Part shown: one piece after another, positions 8,833 through 18,000 of the stretch | Position numbering within the stretch: position 1 is the stretch's first letter | Layout of the letters: each line of letters starts with the position of its first letter | DNA from: Haberlea rhodopensis | Taxonomy: Eukaryota > Streptophyta > Magnoliopsida > Lamiales > Gesneriaceae | Reading direction: 5' to 3' | Length of the DNA stretch: 64,000 bases | NCBI GenBank assembly: GCA_907163345.1 | Contig: CAJQUN010000221.1 | Location: forward strand, 558,001-622,000 | The notes under the pieces: generated by a model | Told to the model about the DNA's origin: nothing | Databases searched by the model: none | What the model saw: the letters and a program-made list of their open reading frames with translations, nothing else | Made by a program: the position numbers and the translations under genes

Positions 8833-10575
8833 TTTTACGAAGACGGATCGCGAAGGAAAAGATTATTAGAAGAATAGAAAAACTTTGGATGAGATTTGAA
8901 AAGTATTTAAAACTTTAGAGGGTATCATGCAATTAATCCCTTTTAACTTTATAAGGGTAAATATGTAAAGTGTTGTGGGGCAGAGAGTTAGGATAAAGAT
9001 AAAAATATGATTGGAGAGTTAGAATATAGAATAATGGATAAAATGAGTTAAGTTAAAAAAAGTTTAGGTTTAAAGATTTTAGATTAGTTTACCCATAAAT
9101 TATTGTCATTTCTTGCTTAACCGATTTAAAGAGTCACACAATATAAGTAATTATATTATTATTATTATTATTATAAATCTCAAACTTATCCCACCACACA
9201 TCAATTGCTCATCACGGAAAAAGCCATGGTAGCCACCGCCAACCTATATATCTGTCTATTTCCTATAATGAATGCATCCAACTTGTGAAATTGATTGTTT
9301 TGTCTTTACGTTTTAGTTACAATGTCAATTCCATCAATATTTTTTACTTCACTTTCCACTGATTGGAAACTTGTTATTTAATGTATTAATTTTCTATAAT
9401 TGTTCCCGGCTTGTTCACATTCATCGAATAATTCTTTGCCCTAGCCCTGGTTATTTTTAACTCAATAATCAAACTATTATTTTATTATAATTCTTATTAT
9501 CTTGATAGAAATGACAAAGAGGGACAACTAGAGGCTAGAGTTACATTTAATTATCTTTTTTGGAATATGTACTTTTTCTACAATTACAATTTTTACTCTT
9601 TATTGAATCCAATTTTTCAAGAATAATACATATAGTTTTTCATAATGTAATTTAAGGGATATCATTAGATTGAAAGAAGGCTAAACGACTCCACTTCGAA
9701 ATTTATTCTATCGACTGAAAAAAATTAAAATATCCATAAAATAAATTGAAATTCCACTAAGTCTCAAAGTATCTAAACAAGTATTATGAATCTAAATTAT
9801 AGAATGAAATTTTTTTTTTATTTAACCTCAAACATTAATGTTACAAATTTCAAAACATTATAAAGTAAAGGTTTTTTGTAGATAATAGATGAACCTATCA
9901 ACCATTCATGAACCTATCAAACATTCATGAAATTGACTATGACATGAGACCTGAGACCACAATATTAACCTAAAGTGAACACATCAAATATGGTCACTAC
10001 TTTATGCTCAAAAAAAAAAAAAGTGGTCATCACCTTGACTGATTGTTCTTTTTTAGTTGATTGTATCTTTAAGTAATAAGCTTGTAAGATTATTGTTTTG
10101 GTAAAAATTCCCTAATTAAGCTTATTTATAAAATTCATAAATGTGTATAGTTATATATGGTGATCAAAATAGTGGTTAGGCACTAAGATTATTTAGATGA
10201 TCATAAGAATGGTTACTGTTGATAGGATTTTCTGGGTACGTATATTTGGGCTATTGCAAGCAAAGTAACAAAATGACTTTTAAGGTTGAATGTTGAGGCA
10301 AGAGTTTACTCTGTACTTAAAACCGTATTGTCCTCATACGATGCTAACGGTTTCAATGACAATTCGTTTACCAAGATATAACAACTATTAATCTTGATAG
10401 AAGCAATTCAAATCATAAATATTAAATCACAAATGTTTAAAGATACTCAAACTTGAACAAGAACAAGAAGGATGAAGAATGAGTTTAGAAATATTTAAAT
10501 ACACCAGAAATTTATGCCCATGCTGTAAATGAAGTTTACGTATCCACAAGTTTTGTGTTACTATGTTGGTGATGA
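8833..10575. other. AT-rich intergenic stretch, nothing recognised
   Basis: No coding frame, tRNA or LTR boundary could be supported. Small features are an (att)n microsatellite at about 9152-9174, a poly-A run near 10010-10021, and a near-duplicate of atgaacctatcaa[a/c]cattc at 9890-9930. Part of 8833-9000 may be the control region of the element whose primer site is at 8821-8832. Confidence 0.5.
9152..9174. repeat. (ATT)n microsatellite
   Basis: Seven consecutive att units lie in AT-rich flanking DNA. Confidence 0.85.
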
Positions 10576-11195
10576 TATAAAGTAGACCCGACCAAAGGTC
10601 ATTATCGACCTTGAATCGGTCGGTGGTAAACGAGCCGGTTAATCGGGTCAACGGTTCGAAGGGTCGGCGTAACCGGCCCGTCTATAGAAGGGTCGGTTAA
10701 GGGTCATAATTTTGCTAACCCATGAACCGTCGTTTAACCTACGGTTCAAGGGTTTATTTAATTTTTTTTTTATATTTTTAAATTTAAATTATATGTTATG
10801 CTGTAAATTTGAAGTCATGACTTCCAACTTGAATAATTAACTTCAACTACTAAGCTATCAGAGCCTTGCTGATCTAAATATAGTGTTATAATTTAATATA
10901 TTAACCAAACAAATATATCTTACCCATTTTGATTATCTGAACTTGAATTTATTTCATGTTATTTTATATTTAATCCATGGATGAAAATACATTCAAACAC
11001 TTTTTACATTTTATTTCAAATTTTAATAATATTTTTAATTTTTTTTAAAAAAATAAGGGTCAAACCATAATCGAAACAGACGGTTCATTAACCGTAATCA
11101 GAAATGTCAAGGAAGGTTAAGGTTAAAGGTCGATGTTTTTTGAACATTCGAGCCGACGGTTATGAACCGTCTAACCGGTGGTTCTGAACCACCTT
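10576..11195. mobile_element. Possible hAT-like non-autonomous DNA transposon
   Basis: Both ends are dense in short ggtcgg, ccggtt and gaaccgt motifs in opposing orientation (left: aatcggtcggtgg, gagccggttaatcggg; right: cgacggttatgaaccgtc, taaccggtggttctgaacc). The middle is AT-rich and has no frame. Clustered subterminal repeats of this kind around an AT-rich core are typical of plant hAT derivatives. I could not define exact terminal inverted repeats or an 8-bp target duplication, so borders are approximate. Confidence 0.35.
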
Positions 11196-11454
11196 ATATT
11201 CACATCATATTGCTATTGTTCCTTTAATTACCTAATGCCTTGATAATGCATGTTTCCATACAATTTAAAATGTATTGCAAGTTGAATTGTTCGAAGCATG
11301 TCATTTTTAAGATTCAAATTCCATCGTTACCAAATTATATTTATTATAATATATATCGAACACTTCTGATGTCGCCTATGTTTCATAAAAAATCTTACTT
11401 ACGTCACATTGATTATATTAAAAATTTCCAATTGCATCCAACTAACAATCGGAT

Positions 11455-11805
11455 CTTTGGGTTTTTTTTAACATAATAACTCATTTTTTAAAAATATTTG
11501 ACAAAACAACTTGAAATAAAATATATTTACAAACCGACCCGACAAGTCAACGCAGTTGTCATCTTCTTTTGAAGATGCCAACTGACCAATTAAATTGGCG
11601 GGTCCAACTTTTAAAGTTGGACACCAACTTTGTTTATGTTTTTAGGTTTTTTAAAACAAAAAAACTTAAAATACAATATATAATAAAAATTATATCTCAT
11701 CTTATGATAAATTGCAAAAATCACGTTCATATTTTTTAAATTTTACTTAACATTTTTGTATTAAAATTCGAAAAGATAAGTATGCAATAATTGGAGTAAT
11801 GCCTC
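11455..11805 (-). repeat. Dispersed repeat, copy 1
   Basis: About 350 bp running from gggttttttttaacataata to gtatgcaataattggagtaatgc. An opposite-orientation relative lies at 33985-34350, sharing long blocks (gaaataaaatatatttacaa, ccaacttttaaagttggac, gataagtatgcaataattgg). Includes the near-perfect palindrome gtccaacttttaaagttgga. Class unknown; it could be one end of a MULE or a larger mobile repeat. Confidence 0.6.
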
Positions 11806-11812
11806 AGGACAA

Positions 11813-12354
11813 GGATACTGATTCCATTCGTTGGTTTGAAGTGGAACCATGTATTGCGTTTCACATCATCAATTGTTAAGAGGAAGATGTCGAGGTAAAT
11901 ATATAATTATATAAATTTTATGTTGAAAAAAATTTAATTTGTTCTGCAACGACGTTCCAAGCCGCAAAATCACTGTTCCAAGGCGCAAAATCTTTGTTCC
12001 GTTCCATGACGGCCGTGAAACATATTCGTCTTGGCATGAAACTTTACAATGTCAGCTGTTGTTCCCATACAAAAGATCACGGAATGGCCGGTACGGGAAC
12101 AACAATTGTAATGGTAAAGTTTAATGCTAAAACAAATATGTTTCACTGCTGTCGCGGAATGTAAAGACAATTTTGCGACTTGAAAAACTGTGATTGTGCT
12201 GCTCGGAACAACCGTGGCGAAACAAATTTAAATTTTTTCAAAATAAAATTTATATAATTATATATTTTTATCTCGTCATCTTCCTCTTAACAATTGATGA
12301 TATGAAACACAACACATGGTTCCATTTCAAACCAACGAAATCAGTATCGCTGTA
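11813..12354. repeat. Long imperfect inverted repeat (foldback), about 260-bp arms
   Basis: The left arm 11813-12070 is inversely related to the right arm 12091-12354 around a loop of about 20 bp (12071-12090). Matching blocks include tcaattgttaagaggaagat, ggaaccatgt and ttatataaattttat. The small open frames on both strands here (11939-12124 and 11970-12170) mirror each other because of the inversion and are not genes. The foldback starts where dispersed repeat copy 1 ends. Confidence 0.75.
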
Positions 12355-12810
12355 ATGCCCAATAATCTCCTACTTAGCCAATAATAAGCACCATGCATCA
12401 AAAGGCATATAGTTTAGCATTCATAATTGATTGATGACGTACAAAACATGTGATTGCATGGAACAACTGAGGCAATAACATGGTGAATGATATGTTGGAA
12501 ATCACTAATAATAATAATAATAAAACAAACACATTTTATATGTACAGTAAGCACAAAGCTAGATGAATTTAAACCAATGAAGTGGTGTGGGACACGTGAA
12601 GTCTGCAAGTAATCATATTGACCAATTTCCTATAAATGAATATTTGTGCAACTACTTGACTAAATACACATTTACAGACTATCCTTATATACTTTCCTGC
12701 CATTCTTATATCAAGAAACGAGTAAAGATAACGAGAAAAAAAAAATATATATAACAAGGGTATAGAGTTTCCTCTCATGTGAGACTCAATCAAATTGTTA
12801 AGTTCTGATG
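12355..12810. other. Non-coding flank of Gyp-2, including target duplication
   Basis: No gene is seen. An (ata/aat)n run lies at about 12507-12522. The last five bases (tgatg, 12806-12810) are the left target duplication of Gyp-2 and continue directly into 21779 onward once Gyp-2 is removed. This stretch may be part of an older LTR whose other pieces are 21784-22139 and 33336-33972. Confidence 0.4.
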
Positions 12811-13009
12811 TGTAATACCCCCGAAATGTGATATGATTATGTTCTACGATGATAAATTATGATGTGTTTAAGGGTTGTGGTGTATTTAAATTGGGGCCAC
12901 GATTTATGTTATGATGATATGTTGTGGGGAACATGTTGGGTGTTTTAAGGGATGTATTAATTAAATGAAGTTAGAAAATATCGAGTGAGGATATTTTAAT
13001 ACATCGTAC

Positions 13010-13015
13010 TATATA
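13010..13015 (+). promoter_or_regulatory. Candidate TATA box of Gyp-2 LTR
   Basis: tactatataccggg is the best TATA match preceding the C-rich, leader-like stretch from 13036. If used, transcription would begin near 13040. Confidence 0.45.
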
Positions 13016-13267
13016 CCGGGACACAATTAAAAACCTCAAGCACCCCAACCACACCCCCCCCTACTCGGCCACCTCCCCTTTTCCCACTTGTCAAAGCCCA
13101 TACCCCCCACTTGGTCATGCACATGCTTCCAATCACTTTTGCAGCCAAATCATTCCCTTCTCCTTCTCTTGCTCCCCCATTTTCGTTCCAGCTTAGCAGT
13201 TGTAAGGCAAGGAAAAAGCTTGGTAAGAAGGTGTTCAAATCCTTGCAAAAAAGAGGAGCAAAAAGAG

Positions 13268-13277
13268 AGGGGTAAGT
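13268..13277 (+). promoter_or_regulatory. Candidate 5' splice site of a leader intron, Gyp-2
   Basis: gaggg|gtaagtggg gives a perfect GTAAGT donor about 230 bp downstream of the predicted transcription start. The matching acceptor is ttgcag at 15072-15077, two bases before the gag ATG. The corresponding places in Gyp-1 and Gyp-3 read caagag|gtatgg, and in Gyp-4 cacttg|gtaaac. Splicing has not been demonstrated; this is inferred from signals conserved in position. Confidence 0.45.
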
Positions 13278-13714
13278 GGGTACCCTGTTTTTCTGGGTTT
13301 GTGTTTGAGCTTGGGTTTGGTGGGTTGTTTTTAATGCATGCTAAGTTTAGGTTTGGGTGAAACCTTGGTATGAGTGCTTACATGAAAGTATTATGTAACT
13401 ATTAGCATGTTTGCTCGAGCATATTACATGTTTTATATGGTAGATTTCTAGTTATGAAACTATGTGCTCGAAAATCTGGGCAAAGAAGAACATACTCTGT
13501 TTTCTATAAAGTTGGTTGAGGATGAAGATTATGATGATGTTATGATGCATGTTAGCTTAGGTTTTGTTAAACCTTTGATTTTAGAGCTTACATGGATATT
13601 TTATGAAGTTCTTCACATGTTTGTTTCAGCACGAAAGATGTGTTATGAAGTAGAAAAGATGGTATGAAAAGAGGTGCTCAAAAGTCTGGGGGAAAATCCC
13701 GATTTTTCAGAGCT

Positions 13715-13936
13715 CTCGATCGATCGAGATTTGGTCCCGATCGATCGAGCGAGACAGAAGGTCTAATGCATGTTTTCAAAATTTTGGTGCCGATCGATCG
13801 AAGGATTTCTCGATCGATCGGTGAAGCTCCTCGATCGATCGGTAAAATGTTTCGATCGATCGAGCGAGACAGAATGCTAAGGCACTGTTTGTGCACAGTG
13901 TCTCGATCGATCGAGACCTTGGGCCGATCGATCGAG
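13715..13936. repeat. GATC palindrome cluster (8 units), Gyp-2 5' LTR
   Basis: Eight CGATCGATCG cores occur in about 220 bp, most flanked as ctcgatcgatcgag or ccgatcgatcgag, with irregular spacing and otherwise unrelated sequence between. The 3' LTR copy has lost one unit by substitution. Confidence 0.92.
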
Positions 13937-14100
13937 AGAGGCAGAAAGTTGAAAAATATAATGATGTTTTATTTTGTTAAGTTTATGATGTGAGATGGTT
14001 TTGAGGCATCTAATATGGTATTATGTGGTCCTGTAGAACCATCCCAGGTACCGGCACCATCAAGGAGATAAAGTCTGTTGACTCCTCCTCCTTTTGAAAA

Positions 14101-14125
14101 GGTACGTAAGAGGCGTACGGGCATC
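14101..14125 (+). promoter_or_regulatory. Conserved ggtacgt...cgtacgggc block
   Basis: ggtacgtaagaggcgtacgg contains the inverted pair gtacg/cgtac and can form a small stem. It recurs in all chromovirus LTRs here (7049, 44885, 50722 on plus; near 53451 and 61884 on minus) although flanking sequence has diverged. Conservation across subfamilies suggests an RNA-level role such as packaging, dimerisation or processing; the role is unknown. Confidence 0.5.
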
Positions 14126-14298
14126 GGACGGTAACACACATCTTTATACTACGACTATGCTTTTATTGCATGAGTATTCACGATGAAATGACGATGTTTA
14201 TACGATGTTTACACGATGATGTTTATACGATGTTTATACGATGAAGCTCATACGATGTTTATTGCTTATACAATGCTTATATGATGACATTTATACGA

Positions 14299-14460
14299 TG
14301 TAATTGTGGTAAGATGCCACGGGGTAAGATGCCCCACATGGTAAGAGGCCATGCGATGTATTGTGGTAAGATGCCACGGGGTAAGATGCCCCATATGGTA
14401 AGAGGCCATACGATGATATTGTGGTAAGATGCCACGGGGGTAAGACGCCCCATATGCATG
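14299..14460 (+). repeat. 58-bp tandem repeat, 3 units, Gyp-2 5' LTR
   Basis: Each unit reads roughly tgtggtaagatgccacgggg, taagatgccccacatggtaa, gaggccatgcgatg. Each has up to three ggtaaga words, identical to a consensus plant 5' splice donor, and short hairpin potential (ggtaagatgcc / gatgccac). The 3' LTR has four units, which accounts for most of the length difference between LTRs. Confidence 0.88.
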
Positions 14461-14880
14461 ATTATAAATCAGGGACAACAATAAGAAGTTAATGAGAAAT
14501 CCAGCATATTTACTTAACAAATATTTCATGCATTTGCTATGATGTTTTTATGATGCTAAGTAAGATTGTATATGCTCATGATGTGTTGTCCCTGTAGGTA
14601 CACTTTTGGACGGAAGGACTAAGGGTCGGGTTGAGGCAGTGAGCTACGAGGGACACAGGAATGTATAGGATTCAAGTTATGATTAGTACCTACTCTAGGA
14701 GTAGTGTAAATCTAAATGACATTCTTTTAGAATGTAATGAATTATTTTTGAAGTTTTGTATTTTGGCCTGTAATCCTGTTAGCTCGTGTAACAACCAAAA
14801 CCTTAAGATGTTACCTTAATGCATGATTAGTCCTTCTTATGTCTTTTAATCACTGTTAAGGTGGGAAGACCCCACATTAG

Positions 14881-14892
14881 TGGTATCAGAGC
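14881..14892 (+). other. Primer-binding site (initiator tRNA-Met), Gyp-2
   Basis: tggtatcagagc, four bases after the LTR end, is complementary to the 3' end of initiator tRNA-Met and primes minus-strand DNA synthesis. It lies inside the proposed leader intron. Confidence 0.9.
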
Positions 14893-15002
14893 CAGGTTAG
14901 ATAACTCGGGAATGAGTGAAGGGTAGCCTTAGCAATAAGTTAGCTATGTGCTTACTTTTGGACATGTTTATATGTATGTTATTCATAAAGAAGAAGATGT
15001 TA

Positions 15003-15077
15003 TACTAACATGTTCAATTATCTAACGATGAGTTTTATGAATTGCTTTTGGTGTTGTTATTAACCCTTGTGTTGCAG
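15003..15077 (+). promoter_or_regulatory. Candidate branch point and 3' splice site before gag, Gyp-2
   Basis: tactaac (15003-15009), a second ctaac (15022-15026) and a T-rich stretch lead to tgttgcag (15070-15077), two bases before the gag ATG. Gyp-3 has tactaac (46506-46512) and ttgcag (46577-46582) at the equivalent place. Gyp-4 has tactgac and ttgcag before its ATG. The arrangement is that of a plant 3' splice site. Confidence 0.5.
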
Positions 15078-15078
15078 C

Positions 15079-18000
15079 ATGGCAGCAAACATAGAAGTGG
15101 GTGACGCCATTAGTGTAAATGCAAGTGCTGGGCGTACGAACCCATTGCCACCACCAGCCTTGGGAGAGGAACCCTCTGAACAGCAGTTGCTACCTGGGGA
15201 ATTGAGCTTGGCTCAGTTTATGATGTATCGACCTCCGATGTTCGAGGGAACTGAATCAGGAGAGAAAGCGGAGGAATGGTTAGAGAGGATCGAACAGATA
15301 TTTGTGGCAGCGCCTTGTGCAAAGACGGCCTGGATCCGATTAGCAGAATTTCAGCTGTCCAAGAAGGCACTGATGTGGTGGAAAACCACAGTGATTGAGC
15401 AAGAGGCTCTGGGACAGGATGTGAATTGGAAGATGTTCCGAACGCGGTTTCTAAACAGCTATTTCTCAGCCGCTGCAAGACAGGCCAAGGAGGATGAGTT
15501 TACCAGTTTAAGACAAGGTACCATGCCTGTATCTGACTATGCTCTACATTACTGTTCCTTACTACGGTATGTGCCACACATTGCTGCAAGCACTCAAGCG
15601 AAGATGCGGAACTTCATGAAGGGCTTAAGGCCTGAACTGTATGACAGGGTGATCACTTATGGCCCTGCCTGTTTTGATGATGCACTCTCACGAGATGAGC
15701 TAGCTGAACTGGGAGTCGGTGCATATCCTGATGCTGTGCCACCTCCGGCACCCCCTCAGAGATCTACTTCTGACAATTTGAAGCCCAGGGGTGATCAGTT
15801 TAAGCCTAGGGGGAGCACTTCAGCATCGAGATTCAGTGGCAAGAGGCCCGAGAATCGATGGAAAGGGAAAGGTAGGAATGATGCTCCATCTGGGAGAGGA
15901 CAGGCTCAGGGAGACAGATCTGGAAGAGTTCAGTGCACTCTTTGTGGGCAACCACATTTGGCAAAGGACTGCGTAGGATGTTATGTCTGTGGCGACAGAG
16001 GCCACTTTGCTCGGCGGTGTCCCAACAGGGGAAGACAGCAGAGCTCTACGGGGAGACCTGCGGACAGAACGGCACAACACCGGCCACCTTTTGTGCCAAG
16101 ACAGTATGGAGGTCAGCCCGCGGGGCCACCTCAGGGACAGGTGTATGCTTTGACGAGGGAGCAGGCTACAGCGGCCCCGGAGGAAGTTATAGCGGGTACG
16201 TGTCTTTTATTTACGCACCCTGCTCTTATATTGATAGACACAGGTGCCTCACACTCTTTTGTGTCGACGAGTTTTGTTGAAAGGCACCACATATGCACTT
16301 CTCCGTTCCCCATGCCTCTTATGGTCTCGACCCCCGCTGGAAGAAGTTTGACTACGGATCAGATTGTCTATGATGGCCTCATTTATTTTGAGGATAATGA
16401 GCTAAGATCAGATTTGATTGTGCTGGGAATGTCAGACTTCGATTGCATTGTGGGCATCGATATCCTAAACAAGTATCAGGCAGTGGTAGACTGCAGGCAG
16501 AGGACTGTCCGATTTAGATCTGTATTGGGAGTCCAGTGGACATTTTATGGAGATGGTTCCCGTCCGAAGATTCCGTTAATATCTGCTGTCAAGATGACAC
16601 AGCTATTGGAACGAGGTCATGCAGGATATCTTATCTATGTTGTTGATATGACGGATAAGAGGAAGGAATTAAAGGTTGAGGATGTGCCCGTAGTGGCGGA
16701 GTTTCCTGATGTCTTTCCGGAGGAGATTCCCGGATTCCCACCGACGAGAGAGGTCGAGTTTGGGATTGAGTTGCTACCTGGGACGTCTGCAATTTCTCGT
16801 GCCCCGTATAGGATGGCACCAGCGGAGCTAAGAGAGCTAAAGATTCAATTGCAAGAGCTCCTAGACAAAAACTACATACGCCCTAGCGTATCGCCATGGG
16901 GTGCGCCTGTCTTATTTGTTAAGAAGAAAGATGGATCGATGCGTCTATGCATTGACTATAGGCAGTTGAACAAAGCTACAGTAAAGAACAAGTATCCACT
17001 TCCGAGGATCGATGACTTGTTCGATCAGTTGCAGGGTACGAGGCTCTACAGTAAGATCGATCTGAGGTCCGGGTACCATCAGATTCGAGTAAGAGAAGAT
17101 GATGTTCAGAAGACGGCTTTCAGGACTAGATATGGGCACTATGAATTCCTGGTCATGCCTTTTGGGGTGACGAATGCCCCAGCTGTCTTCACGAGTTTGA
17201 TGAACAGGGTGTTCCAGCCATATTTGGATCAGTTCGTCATAGTCTTCATTGACGACATACTTATTTACTCTCTGACTGAAGAAGAGCATGTAAGGCACTT
17301 GAGGACAGTGCTTCAGATCCTTAGGGATCATCAGTTATATGCAAAGCTTAGTAAGTGCGAGTTCTGGTTGGACAACGTGGTATTCTTAGGCCATGTCATA
17401 TCTAGCCATGGGATATCTGTGGATCCCAAGAAGATTGAAGCTGTGATGGAGTGTGCTGCACCCACTTCTGTACCTGAGATAAGGAGTTTTCTCGGTTTGG
17501 CAGGATATTACCGACGTTTCGTCGAGGGTTTTTCGAAGATTGCCAAACCCCTGACACAGCTGACTCAGAAGGGAGTCCCCTTCTTTTGGTCTGAAGCTTG
17601 TGAGGAAAGCTTCCAAGAGCTGAAGCATCGTTTGACTACAACGCCTGTGCTGGTGATTCCGTCGGAAGATAAGAGATTCACTATATATACAGATACATCA
17701 TTACAGGGTTTGGGCTGTGTGTTGATGCAAGATAAGCATGTAGTGGCTTATGCATCGAGGCAACTGAAGCCACACGAAGCCAGGTATCCAGTGCATGATT
17801 TGGAACTGGCGACCATCATATTTGCCTTGAAGATCTGGAGGCATTACTTGTATGGCACGTCCTTCACTATATATACGGATCATAAGAGCCTGAAGTTCTT
17901 ATTCACTCAGGCAGAGTTGAATATGAGGCAAAGAAGGTGGATGGATTTGCTCAAAGACTATGATTGTGAAATTGAGTACCATCCAGGTAAAGCGAACCTG

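Larger units (their letters stand above)
12811..14876 (+). repeat. Gyp-2 5' LTR
   Basis: Begins tgtaatacccccgaaatg and ends gggaagaccccaca, directly before ttag and the primer site. Internal order: U3, TATA box (13010-13015), pyrimidine-rich leader, strong 5' splice-site match (13271/13272), GATC cluster (13715-13936), gaaccatcccagg and ggtacgtaag blocks (14036-14125), three ggtaagatgcc repeat units (14299-14460), the inverted pair agggacaac (14473) / gttgtccct (14586), and the end. Confidence 0.93.

Noticed and set aside
11939..12170. Small proteins on both strands in the inverted repeat
   Set aside because: Frames mirror each other because of the foldback; no codon bias, start context or homologue.
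13664..13993. DRSRFGPDRSS-type repeat proteins (also 20509, 40541, 53670, 62016)
   Set aside because: Chance translation of GATCGATC clusters, which read as DRS or SID in several frames on both strands.
14299..14460. CRISPR-like array
   Set aside because: Units are directly adjacent with no unique spacers, lie inside a plant LTR, and are duplicated in the other LTR.
14881..14892. tRNA gene fragment
   Set aside because: Only the 12-base complement of the tRNA 3' end is present, at the fixed distance from an LTR. It is a primer site, not a tRNA gene.
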